The position numbers and the translations under genes are program-made. From contig NZ_CANKXK010000004.1 of assembly GCF_947487605.1 (NCBI RefSeq), positions 240,551 to 304,550 of the forward strand: a stretch of DNA of 64,000 nucleotides, given 5' to 3'. How positions within the stretch are numbered: the stretch's first letter is position 1; each line of letters begins with the position of its first letter. This DNA is from an uncultured Algibacter sp. (GTDB taxonomy: Bacteria; Bacteroidota; Bacteroidia; Flavobacteriales; Flavobacteriaceae). This document shows positions 46,531 through 53,882 of this stretch, piece after piece. Under the pieces are notes generated by a model. It saw only the letters and a program-made list of their open reading frames with translations, did not search any database and was not told the origin of the DNA.

Positions 46531-46606
46531 TGTCATTCCTGAGAAGGCAGGAATTTTTTAAACTTATTCTATTTTTGATGGATTCCGTATCAAGTACAGA
46601 ATGACA
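46531..46606. repeat. Composite palindromic intergenic repeat between coaD and ddl
   Basis: TGTCATTC (46531-46538) pairs with GAATGACA (46599-46606), and an inner ATTCCTG-AGAAGG-CAGGAAT hairpin (46534-46552) lies inside. The same type of ATTCCTGCG palindrome recurs at 52667-52686. These are dispersed repeats common in Bacteroidota. On the minus strand it may act as ddl terminator. Confidence 0.7.
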
Positions 46607-46669
46607 AGTAATTTCAATGCTTATCAAATATAGTATTTTTTGATGACTACTGGTGCTTTAAACCAAACA

Positions 46670-47650
46670 CTATTTTAAAGCTTCTTGTATTGCATTGTCA
46701 AACAGGTCACTAAGACTAATTCCTGCTGCTGCCGCTTGCTGAGGTAAAATACTTTCTCTAGTAAGACCTGGAACGGTATTCATTTCTAACAAATAAGGTT
46801 CACCATCTTTAAATATAAATTCGCTTCTTGAGAAGCCTTTCATTTTTAATACTTCATATACTTTTTTAGCTTCAGTAATCACTTTGTCTTCTAGCTCTTT
46901 GCTTAACCGAGCAGGAGTTATTTCTTGAGATTTCCCTAAGTATTTAGCTTCATAATCGAAAAAATCGTTTTCAGAAACTATTTCTGTAATGGGTAACACT
47001 TTGGTTTTTCCTTTATAAGTTATAACACCAACCGAGACTTCGGTGCCATCTAGATAAGATTCAATAATAATTTCGTCATCTTCTTTAAAAGCTACGTCAA
47101 TGGCATTTTGTAAGTTCTCTCTTTTATGCACTTTGGTTACTCCAAAACTACTACCTGCTTTATTAGCTTTTACAAAACAGGGCAATCCTACTTTATTAAT
47201 AATATTGTCTTCATTAATAGTATCACCAAGATTTACATAAAAGGATTCAGCAGTTTTTATGCCATAAGGTTTTAAAACACTTAGGCAATCACGTTTGTTA
47301 AAAGTTAAGCTTGCTTGGTACATATCGCAACTTGTGTGAGGAATATTTAATAAATCGAAATAACCTTGCATAAAACCATCTTCTCCAGGAGACCCATGAA
47401 TGGCGTTAAATACGCAGTCAAAACGTATAACCTGATTGGCAACTCTTACAGAGAAATCATTTTTATCAACAGGAAATTCTGCATTATTGGAATCTACATA
47501 TACCCATTTGTCTTTAAAAATATGGATGCGATAACCATTGTATTTCGAGCTGTCTAACGTTTCAAAAACAACGTTGCCACTTTTTAAAGAAATCTGATAT
47601 TCGCTAGAATATCCGCCCATAATAATGGCTATATTTTTTCTTGTAAGCAT
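46670..47650 (-). CDS. ddl: D-alanine--D-alanine ligase
   Basis: The 326-residue ATP-grasp enzyme makes the D-Ala-D-Ala dipeptide of peptidoglycan. It has IIMGGYSSEYQISLKSG at the start, HGSPGEDG, VKANKAGSSFGVTKV, and LEMNTVPGLTRES near the end. Length is normal. The rev-strand start is divergent from the PASTA gene. Confidence 0.97.
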   Translation of the reverse strand: MLTRKNIAIIMGGYSSEYQISLKSGNVVFETLDSSKYNGYRIHIFKDKWVYVDSNNAEFPVDKNDFSVRVANQVIRFDCVFNAIHGSPGEDGFMQGYFDLLNIPHTSCDMYQASLTFNKRDCLSVLKPYGIKTAESFYVNLGDTINEDNIINKVGLPCFVKANKAGSSFGVTKVHKRENLQNAIDVAFKEDDEIIIESYLDGTEVSVGVITYKGKTKVLPITEIVSENDFFDYEAKYLGKSQEITPARLSKELEDKVITEAKKVYEVLKMKGFSRSEFIFKDGEPYLLEMNTVPGLTRESILPQQAAAAGISLSDLFDNAIQEALK

Positions 47651-47787
47651 ATTTTATCTATTTCTGTGAAGGCTGAAATCTTTTAATTAAAATTTCTATC
47701 AGTCCAAACCCAACAATAAAACGTATCTAAATTAGGTATAGCTAAAATATCATATAAATAGCAAAAGAAAAAACAGTTCGGTTTTTA

Positions 47788-47795
47788 TATATTTG
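47788..47795 (+). promoter_or_regulatory. -7 promoter box for PASTA-rluD
   Basis: TATATTTG at 47788-47795 matches TANNTTTG fully and lies 20 nt before the PASTA start. A -33 TTG is not found at the usual spacing. Confidence 0.5.
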
Positions 47796-47815
47796 CCTAA
47801 TTGAAAATTCTGTAA

Positions 47816-48370
47816 ATGAGTATCATTAAATTTCTTTCAAGTAAAATATTTTTAAAACAAATGGCATTGGCTATTGTAGCCCTCATTGTTTTATGTTTTA
47901 TTATTTTAAAATGGTTAAAAGTATCTACAAATCATGGCGATTTTGAAACTGTTCCAAACCTAACGGGTAAATCTATTAGCGTTGCACAAATAGAATTAGA
48001 AGAGAATAATTTAGTAATGCAAATACAGGATTCTGCTAACTTTAATCCAAAATATCCTAAGTTTTCAGTTATCGAGCAAGAGCCACTTGCTGGATCTAAA
48101 GTAAAGGAAAACAGAAAAATATACTTAACACTTAATCCGTCTGGCTATAGAAAAATTTTAGTTCCAGATTTAAAGGAACGTACTTTTAGACAAGCAAAAC
48201 CTACACTAGAGGCTTTAGGTTTTAAAGTTGGTAAACTTACTTATGAAAACAATATTGGTAAAGATTTGGTTTTAAGAATGCTTTATAAAGGAAAAACCAT
48301 TAAGCCTGGAGATATGCTTCAAAAAACATCGGTTATCGATTTGGTGCTTGGTAATGGTAACAGACCTTAA
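47816..48370 (+). CDS. PASTA-domain membrane protein
   Basis: The 184-residue protein has one N-terminal membrane helix (about 14-34) and two PASTA domains (about 40-110 and 118-184: TVPNLTGKSISVAQIELEEN and VPDLKERTFRQAKPTLEAL). PASTA domains bind peptidoglycan or beta-lactams in other proteins, but here no kinase or transpeptidase domain is attached. The next gene, rluD, starts 3 nt after its stop. Confidence 0.9.
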   Translation: MSIIKFLSSKIFLKQMALAIVALIVLCFIILKWLKVSTNHGDFETVPNLTGKSISVAQIELEENNLVMQIQDSANFNPKYPKFSVIEQEPLAGSKVKENRKIYLTLNPSGYRKILVPDLKERTFRQAKPTLEALGFKVGKLTYENNIGKDLVLRMLYKGKTIKPGDMLQKTSVIDLVLGNGNRP

Positions 48371-48373
48371 ATA

Positions 48374-49408
48374 ATGGACGACTACACACCGCAATTACCA
48401 GACGAAGACAATCTTTACGAACACCACGCATTTACCGTAGATAAAGGACAAGCTCCGTTGCGTATTGATAAATATTTAATGAATTTTGTTGAAAACGCAA
48501 CCCGAAACAAAATACAGGCTGCAGCAAAAAATGGAAGTGTTTTTGTAAACGATGTTGCCGTAAAATCTAATTACAAAGTAAAACCATTTGATAAAATTAG
48601 AGTATTGTTTTCGCACCCGCCTTTTGAAAATTTATTGGTAGGAGAAGATATTCCAATTGATGTGGTTTATGAAGATGACTACTTATTAGTTGTTAACAAA
48701 TCTGCAGGTATGGTGGTACATCCAGGGCATGGTAATTATTCTGGCACTTTAATTAATGCCTTGATTTACAGATTTGATAATCTACCTAATAATTCAAGTG
48801 AACGCCCAGGGTTGGTACACCGAATTGATAAAGATACAAGCGGACTTTTAGTGGTTGCTAAAACCGAGCAAGCCATGGCGCATTTGTCTTTGCAGTTTGC
48901 AAATAAAACGAGTGAACGCGAATATGTAGCTATAGTTTGGGGAAATGTTGAAGAAGATGAAGGCACTATAGAAGGTAATATTGGTAGACATCCTAAAAAC
49001 CGATTACAAAACACGGTTTATTTAGATGATGAAGCAGATAAAGGAAAACCCGCTGTTACACATTATAAAGTTATAGAGCGTTTAGGCTATGTTACTTTAG
49101 TGTCTTGTAAATTAGAAACTGGTCGAACCCATCAAATTCGTGTACACATGAAACATATTGGACACACGCTTTTTAATGATGAACGCTATGGCGGTGAAAA
49201 AATATTAAAGGGTACAACTTTTACCAAATACAAGCAGTTTGTTGAGAATTGTTTTAAAGTCTTACCAAGGCAAGCGCTTCACGCAAAAACGTTAGGTTTC
49301 GAGCATCCTAAAACAGGTGAGTTTATGAAATTTGTAACACCAGTTCCAGAGGATATGCAATTGTGTATTGAAAAGTGGCGTGGGTATACTAAGCATCAAG
49401 AGATGTAA
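48374..49408 (+). CDS. rluD: RluA/RluD-family 23S rRNA pseudouridine synthase
   Basis: The 344-residue protein has an N-terminal S4 domain (about 20-80) and the RluA catalytic motif GLVHRIDKDTSGLLV with the nucleophilic Asp. The later CKLETGRTHQIRVHMKH is also conserved. It isomerises uridine to pseudouridine in 23S rRNA; the exact positions are inferred. The PASTA gene is directly upstream. The spacer beyond its stop holds decayed repeats. Confidence 0.94.
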   Translation: MDDYTPQLPDEDNLYEHHAFTVDKGQAPLRIDKYLMNFVENATRNKIQAAAKNGSVFVNDVAVKSNYKVKPFDKIRVLFSHPPFENLLVGEDIPIDVVYEDDYLLVVNKSAGMVVHPGHGNYSGTLINALIYRFDNLPNNSSERPGLVHRIDKDTSGLLVVAKTEQAMAHLSLQFANKTSEREYVAIVWGNVEEDEGTIEGNIGRHPKNRLQNTVYLDDEADKGKPAVTHYKVIERLGYVTLVSCKLETGRTHQIRVHMKHIGHTLFNDERYGGEKILKGTTFTKYKQFVENCFKVLPRQALHAKTLGFEHPKTGEFMKFVTPVPEDMQLCIEKWRGYTKHQEM

Positions 49409-49458
49409 ATTTTTGCGAAATCAGGAGTCTCTTAAATCAGAATTCTATTTTTATTATT

Positions 49459-49570
49459 TGGGCGTTACCTCGAAAAGGGGTCAAGATTGGAGTTTATCTT
49501 AAGCGAAGTCGAAAGGCTATATCTTTTTAGAAGTCATTGCAAGGAGTTTCCGCAGGAAAATTAGAAGTAA
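49459..49570. repeat. Mosaic of decayed dispersed repeats downstream of rluD
   Basis: The spacer 49409-49654 has no gene. At 49460-49482 it has GGGCGTTACCTCGAAAAGG, like the GGGCGTTAC...GGTCGGG repeat of Bacteroidota. At 49490-49516 is GAGTTTATCTTAAGCGAAGTC, a decayed copy of the unit at 63361-63387 (about 23 of 27 bases the same). A GTCATTGCAAGGAG stretch follows. No open frame or RNA gene is evident. Confidence 0.6.
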
Positions 49571-49654
49571 CAAAACAGGACAAATCACTGGTTTTAAGTA
49601 CAGACCCAAGCATTAATTTTATACGTTGTATGCAACAATTTTTATTAATCCAGG

Positions 49655-49942
49655 TTACAGTTTTTCATTCAAATCCTGTCTTCCTATAATTGCCATTATT
49701 TCTATAATATCCTCATTTACTTTAAAATAAATGCTGTCAACTCCGCAAATACAGCGCCTGTAGTCTCTTTTTATATAGTCAACCGATTCAAATGAAAAAG
49801 GTCTTTGAGCAATAATTTCGAAATATTTAAAAAATGATTCAAAGTATTTGTCTGCTTGAGTCATTCCAAATTTTTTCACACCGTAATGATGAATCCTTAT
49901 CAAGTCATTTTTAGCTTCATTGCTTAATCTATATTTAGTCAT
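49655..49942 (-). CDS. RelE/ParE-type toxin
   Basis: The 95-residue protein has the RelE/ParE fold: YRLSNEAKNDLIRIHHYGV at the start, a middle RPFSFESVDYIKRDYRRC and a late IIEIMAIIGRQDL. In ParE toxins such motifs target gyrase, and in RelE toxins ribosomal mRNA; which applies is not clear. The start overlaps the antitoxin stop by 8 nt. It is the downstream gene of a minus-strand pair in an accessory stretch. Confidence 0.88.
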   Translation of the reverse strand: MTKYRLSNEAKNDLIRIHHYGVKKFGMTQADKYFESFFKYFEIIAQRPFSFESVDYIKRDYRRCICGVDSIYFKVNEDIIEIMAIIGRQDLNEKL

Positions 49943-50174
49943 TAAGTAAAGACTTTGATTGCGCTAAAATTTCTGTTTTACTTTCACTTGTAAATCCGCT
50001 ATTTTCGGCTTTCTCCAATTTAGCGCGAATCCAATTAATTTCAACTTGTTGTTTTCGAGCTTGTCTAATTAAGTCATTTACTAGTTCGCTCTTACTTGAA
50101 TACTCTTTTTTATCCACTTGAGCTTTTAGCCATTCATCGTTTGGCTTTGTGAATGATATACTTTGTCTTGCCAT
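49935..50174 (-). CDS. ParD/CopG-type antitoxin
   Basis: The 79-residue protein has a ribbon-helix-helix N-terminus (QSISFTKPNDEWLKAQVD, then SSKSELVNDLIRQARKQ) and a helical, acidic toxin-binding tail. It should neutralise the ParE-like toxin and repress the operon. A near-palindrome lies 16 nt before its start. The start codon is at 50174. Confidence 0.88.
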   Translation of the reverse strand: MARQSISFTKPNDEWLKAQVDKKEYSSKSELVNDLIRQARKQQVEINWIRAKLEKAENSGFTSESKTEILAQSKSLLND

Positions 50175-50566
50175 AATTTATTTATTTGATGTAAATATAC
50201 ACCAAATTCGAATCATTTTAAAATTGTTGCCAATGTTTTTAAGGATATGGGTCGGTTTAATATTTTATATCCAACGTTGTGCTTAATACAAAAACACTCT
50301 CTTTATTTGAACTTTATAAGAGAAATTTCTTAATTTAACATTCTAATTAAATTTTATGTCTATTACATCTGTAATATCATATTCGGATATTGTAAAATAG
50401 ATAGTCAATTTTCTTTGACTATCACTATTCTTTACTTCAGGTAATAACCTGAAGCATTTCTACCTATTTACATTTTACAAATAAACACATCAATTGTGAA
50501 CGCTTTTGTATTTAAGTTAATTTACGAATACTGTAAGTGTTTGCGATATTTTAAAATACACAGAAT
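50175..50566. other. Gene-free spacer with four consecutive hairpins
   Basis: This 392-nt gap holds no open frame of note. It contains GTTGTGCTTA (50276-50285), the inverse of a motif at 51632-51641. It then has four hairpins: ATTACA/TGTAAT (50362-50375), AATATC/GATATT (50373-50391), GATAGTCAA/TTGACTATC (50400-50423, 9 bp) and CTTCAGGT/ACCTGAAG (50435-50454, 8 bp). None has a clear terminator T-run. The cluster may be a recombination site, a protein site or a structured leader of the GTPase gene. Confidence 0.6.
50190..50201. promoter_or_regulatory. Candidate antitoxin operator
   Basis: TGTAAATATACA (50190-50201) has matching TGTA/TACA ends and lies 16 nt before the antitoxin ATG; on the minus strand the overlapping TATATTTA is close to the TANNTTTG box. 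An operator for the RHH antitoxin here would fit autoregulation, but it is short and AT-rich. Confidence 0.3.
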
Positions 50567-51634
50567 ATGAAATTAGAACATTTCGGATATAACGACAAAA
50601 TAGAAAAATTAAGAATTCAATATAATCTAATAAACTTTGAAGTTGGGAGAATTATTTCAGAGCATAAAGAAAGATATATTGTTAAAACAGAAAAAGGGGA
50701 ATTTGATGCAGAAATTACAGGAAATTTGAGATATACTGCAAATACTCGTGAAGATTTTCCTGCTGTAGGAGATTGGGTTGCAATTTCTGAATATGATGAT
50801 AATAAAGTTCTCATACACTCTATTTTTCCTAGAAAAACCATAATTGAAAGACAAGCAGTTGGCAAACAAGGGGAAAAACAAATTATAGCAACAAATATTG
50901 ACTTTGCTTTTATAGTACAAGCAGTTGACAGAGATTTTAATATCAATCGAATAGAAAGATATCTAACAATTTGCAATACATCCAATGTAAAACCGATTAT
51001 CATTCTCAATAAAATTGACTTGATAAACGATACCGTTTTAAATGATTTGATGTCTAAAGTTCAAGAAAGAGTGAAGCAAGTACCAGTAATTGCTATAAGC
51101 AATGAGTCCCAAAAAGGGATTGAGAGAGTGAAAAAGCACATAGTAAAAGGCAAAACTTACTGCTTGTTGGGCTCGTCAGGAGTAGGAAAATCAAGTCTTT
51201 TAAATAATCTTTCAGGTAAACAACTGATGAAAACAAATACGATTAGCACTAGTACAAATAAAGGACGGCATGTTACTAGCCACCGAGAGTTAATAGTTCT
51301 TGAAAATGGTGGAATTATAATTGACAATCCCGGAATAAGAGAAGTGGGTATTGCAGATTCAATTGGAGGGTTGGAAAAAACATTTGAAAAAATAATTGAG
51401 TTATCTAAAAATTGTAAATTTAAAGATTGTACCCATACAATAGAAATTGGTTGTGCTGTTATCTCAGCCGTTGAAACAGAAAAAGTAGATAAATTATTCT
51501 ATGAAAATTATCTGAAAATGAATCGAGAAAAAGAACATTTTGAATCGACTGTTGCTGAAAAACGGAAAAAGGATAAAAATTTTGGAAAAATGGTAAAACA
51601 ATTTAAAAACTTAAAAAAATCAAATAAGTACTAA
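50567..51634 (+). CDS. RsgA-like circularly permuted GTPase (likely second copy)
   Basis: The 355-residue protein has an OB-fold (about 25-100), a permuted GTPase with G4 (NKIDL) before G1 (LLGSSGVGKSSLLN) and G3 (IIDNPGIRE), and a zinc knuckle CKFKDCTHTIEIGC. RsgA releases factors from the 30S subunit late in assembly. It is somewhat longer than the usual flavobacterial form and lies in an accessory island, so it may be a second, acquired copy; the main rsgA could be elsewhere. The start at 50567 fits the family lead. Confidence 0.85.
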   Translation: MKLEHFGYNDKIEKLRIQYNLINFEVGRIISEHKERYIVKTEKGEFDAEITGNLRYTANTREDFPAVGDWVAISEYDDNKVLIHSIFPRKTIIERQAVGKQGEKQIIATNIDFAFIVQAVDRDFNINRIERYLTICNTSNVKPIIILNKIDLINDTVLNDLMSKVQERVKQVPVIAISNESQKGIERVKKHIVKGKTYCLLGSSGVGKSSLLNNLSGKQLMKTNTISTSTNKGRHVTSHRELIVLENGGIIIDNPGIREVGIADSIGGLEKTFEKIIELSKNCKFKDCTHTIEIGCAVISAVETEKVDKLFYENYLKMNREKEHFESTVAEKRKKDKNFGKMVKQFKNLKKSNKY

Positions 51635-51780
51635 GCACAACAAAGACGTGTATAATCAATAGCGGTTTGAGTGCCAATTCAAGCCGCTATTTCATTTAAT
51701 TTAAGTATATTTCAATTCGAAAAGTAGTTGCGTTAAATCCGCTACTGCTCATACACAAGACCGTTAAACGAAGTTAGCCG
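51632..51780. repeat. Structured cassette-boundary-like element downstream of the GTPase
   Basis: The element starts TAAGCACAAC (51632-51641) and contains a hairpin AATAGCGGTTTGA (51658-51670) with TCAAGCCGCTATT (51679-51691), one wobble pair. An outer pair GTGTAT (51648-51653) with ATACAC (51752-51757) encloses it, and it ends near GTTAGCC (51774-51780). The length (about 150 nt), imperfect dyad symmetry and ends like RYYYAAC and GTTRRRY recall attC sites of integrons. No integrase is present. The reading is suggestive only. Confidence 0.45.
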
Positions 51781-51870
51781 AAATTTTTTACAAAGTCAAG
51801 TAATCAATTCAATCTATAACCACATCACAAATAATTCTAGTCTTAAATTTCTAAAGTAAATTAGTAATTG

Positions 51871-51878
51871 TAAATTTG
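51871..51878 (+). promoter_or_regulatory. -7 promoter box for yaaA
   Basis: TAAATTTG, a full TANNTTTG match, ends 22 nt before the yaaA start. No -33 TTG is seen in the usual window. Confidence 0.45.
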
Positions 51879-51900
51879 AATTGAAAAAACAGCTTGATTC

Positions 51901-52659
51901 ATGAAATTAGTAATATCTCCAGCAAAATCTTTGAATTTTGAAAGCCCGTTACCAACTGCACAGCATACTGAAGCACAGTTTTTAAAACAATCAGAGCGTT
52001 TAAATAAACTACTTAAAACAAAATCGGCAAGAAGCTTATCAAAACTCATGAGTATTTCTGATGCGTTAGGACAGTTAAATTACGAGCGTAATCAGTCATG
52101 GAAATTACCTTTCACAACAGAAAATTCAAGACCTGCGGTTTATACTTTTAACGGCGATGTGTATAGAGGTTTAGATGCCTATACCATTCCACAAGAAAAA
52201 CTAGGCACGCTACAAAATACAGTCCGCATCCTTTCAGGTTTATACGGTGTTTTAAAGCCAACCGATTTAATTCAGCCATATCGTTTAGAAATGGGAACAA
52301 AATTAAAAGTTGGAGTAAAAAAGAATCTTTATGAATTCTGGAAAAAAGACATCACTAAAGCCTTAAACGAAGAACTTGAGGACGATGAATTATTCTTAAA
52401 CTTAGCTAGTAACGAGTATTTTAAAGCTATTGATACCAAAGCCTTAAAAGTGCCAGTTGTAACTGCAAATTTTAAAGATTTTAAAAATGGCGAGTATAAA
52501 ATGATTTCGTTTTTTGCAAAGGCTGCACGTGGTATGATGGCGCGTTATGTTGTTGATACCAACGCAAAAACTATTGATGATTTAAAAGGTTTTAATTATG
52601 GTGGTTATGGTTTTAGCGAAGACATGTCAAAAGATAATGATTTAGTTTTTATTCGATAA
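51901..52659 (+). CDS. yaaA: Peroxide stress protein YaaA
   Basis: The 252-residue protein has the YaaA start (MKLVISPAKSLNFE) and conserved FNGDVYRGLDAY, ILSGLYGVLKPTDLIQPYRLEMG, and a late SFFAKAARGMMARYVV. In E. coli YaaA limits free iron during peroxide stress; the fold binds DNA. The length is standard. A palindrome at 52667 follows the stop. Confidence 0.96.
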   Translation: MKLVISPAKSLNFESPLPTAQHTEAQFLKQSERLNKLLKTKSARSLSKLMSISDALGQLNYERNQSWKLPFTTENSRPAVYTFNGDVYRGLDAYTIPQEKLGTLQNTVRILSGLYGVLKPTDLIQPYRLEMGTKLKVGVKKNLYEFWKKDITKALNEELEDDELFLNLASNEYFKAIDTKALKVPVVTANFKDFKNGEYKMISFFAKAARGMMARYVVDTNAKTIDDLKGFNYGGYGFSEDMSKDNDLVFIR

Positions 52660-52666
52660 ATTTGTC

Positions 52667-52686
52667 ATTCCTGCGACCGCAGGAAT
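52667..52686. terminator. ATTCCTGCG palindrome after yaaA
   Basis: ATTCCTGCG (52667-52675) and CGCAGGAAT (52678-52686) pair almost without a loop, followed by CCACTTTTT. It is the same unit as in 46531-46606 and probably ends the yaaA transcript. Confidence 0.6.
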
Positions 52687-52710
52687 CCACTTTTTAACAG
52701 ATTAGTTTAA

Positions 52711-53436
52711 ATGTATTTCTACTTTATTATTGCCCTTCAAGCCTACTGCCTTTATCATCTTTATAAACATAGAAATGCTTTTTACTGGTGGATTTTAATT
52801 CTGCTTTTGCCACTAATAGGTTGTGTTATTTACTTGATTACTCAGGTTTACAATAAGCGTGATGCAGAAAAAATAACAAATGAGATTACACATATAATTA
52901 ATCCTACTAAAAAGATTAAGGATTTAGAAAAACAACTTGAATTTTCAGAATCTTATCAAAACAGGGTGAATTTAGCAGACGCTTATTTAGAAAATAAAGA
53001 TTATAAAAATGCAATTCCTTATTATTTAGATTCCATTGAAGGAAACAAGCAAAACGACTTTTATGTTATAAAGCAATTAATAGAGTGTTACTTTAATTTA
53101 GAAGATTGTGAGAAAGTCATTTCGTATACAGAAAAAATAAAGGACCATCCAGAATTTAAAAAGTCTCGATCTCAATTTTTGTACGGATTGGCTTTAGAAA
53201 AAGTTGGAAAAATAGAAGAAGCAGAAACAAATTTAAAAGAAATAGATATTCGCTATTCTTTTTATGAAGAGCGCCTAATTCTCGCAAAATTTTTATTAAG
53301 TAGAAGCAAAAAAGAAGAGGCAAAAGATATTCTTGAAGAGATTAAAACAGAATCTCAATACATGACAAAACCAAACAAACGTATATATAGGTTAACAATT
53401 CAAGAAGTTGAAAAACTTTTAATAGAAATAAATTAA
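52711..53436 (+). CDS. Membrane-anchored TPR protein
   Basis: The 241-residue protein begins with two membrane helices in a phospholipase D N-terminal-like arrangement (YCLYHLYKHRNAFYWWI, then ILLLPLIGCVIYLI) followed by cytoplasmic TPRs (about 90-220: RVNLADAYLENKDYKNAIPYYL, then FLYGLALEKVGKIEEAETNLK). No enzyme motif is present. It is downstream of yaaA by 51 nt. Probably a scaffold; role unknown. Confidence 0.8.
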   Translation: MYFYFIIALQAYCLYHLYKHRNAFYWWILILLLPLIGCVIYLITQVYNKRDAEKITNEITHIINPTKKIKDLEKQLEFSESYQNRVNLADAYLENKDYKNAIPYYLDSIEGNKQNDFYVIKQLIECYFNLEDCEKVISYTEKIKDHPEFKKSRSQFLYGLALEKVGKIEEAETNLKEIDIRYSFYEERLILAKFLLSRSKKEEAKDILEEIKTESQYMTKPNKRIYRLTIQEVEKLLIEIN

Positions 53437-53469
53437 GAGGAAATCTGTTGAGCTAAATACTTTCCAAAA

Positions 53470-53588
53470 TGCCAGTTCGAGTGATTTTTTTTGAAAAAAA
53501 ATTGTATCGAGAACTAATTCATAAACAAAAATCCTATTCTCGATACAAATTTCACTCATTTCATTCGTCAAATTCACTCGAATTGACA
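53470..53588. repeat. 119-bp nested palindromic repeat
   Basis: Outer arms TGCCAGTTCGAGTGA (53470-53484) and TCACTCGAATTGACA (53574-53588) pair with two mismatches; inner arms TTGTATCGAGAA (53502-53513) and TTCTCGATACAA (53537-53548) pair perfectly. It lies between two converging genes and carries no open frame. The TTCGAG core resembles dispersed flavobacterial repeats. Confidence 0.7.
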
Positions 53589-53627
53589 GAGTTTTATAAA
53601 AATGCACAATGTGTTAAGAGGAAGATG

Positions 53628-53762
53628 TTATTTAGGTGTAGCTTTGTTATTAATGTCAATTTTAGTTTCAATGGCTAACTTCTTTTTTACCCGTGGTCGT
53701 CTAGCACCAAAAGTACCCCGATTAATTTTGCCTCTTTTCGTTTTTTTATCGCCTTTTCCCAT
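53628..53762 (-). CDS. 30S ribosomal protein THX
   Basis: A 44-residue gene on the minus strand encodes MGKGDKKTKRGKINRGTFG followed by ARRPRVKKKLA and a short tail ending in TPK. The MGKGDKKxKRGKI start and GARRPR are the signature of the small basic THX protein that sits in the head of the 30S subunit. It is antisense to a spurious plus-strand frame. A hairpin (53783-53809) lies in its upstream leader. Confidence 0.93.
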   Translation of the reverse strand: MGKGDKKTKRGKINRGTFGARRPRVKKKLAIETKIDINNKATPK

Positions 53763-53782
53763 AATAAATAAAGTTTTTTTCT

Positions 53783-53809
53783 TCCCGATAACCCCAAAAA
53801 CTATCGGGA
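53783..53809 (-). promoter_or_regulatory. Hairpin in the THX leader
   Basis: TCCCGATA (53783-53790) pairs with TATCGGGA (53802-53809), 8 bp with an 11-nt loop. It is 21 nt upstream of the THX start and could influence its expression or be a copy of a dispersed repeat; the function is unproven. Confidence 0.4.
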
Positions 53810-53882
53810 GGAAACATTAATAAGGTCTTTATTCTTAAATTACAAAAAAATAAGGTTTTTGGCAAATTATTTAGATATCAAA

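Noticed and set aside
50617..51009. Minus-strand frames of 130 and 87 codons
   Set aside because: Antisense to the RsgA-like GTPase gene; no family-like sequence.
49409..51900. Integrase, transposase or phage gene near the TA/GTPase stretch
   Set aside because: Looked for on both strands; none is present, so mobility is argued only from the spacers and gene types.
53469..53678. Plus-strand frame of 69 codons
   Set aside because: It runs through the nested palindromic repeat and into the antisense of THX; no family-like sequence.
53602..53820. Plus-strand frame of 72 codons
   Set aside because: It is antisense to the THX ribosomal protein gene (53628-53762), whose protein signature is clear; the plus-strand product resembles nothing and starts in a repeat.
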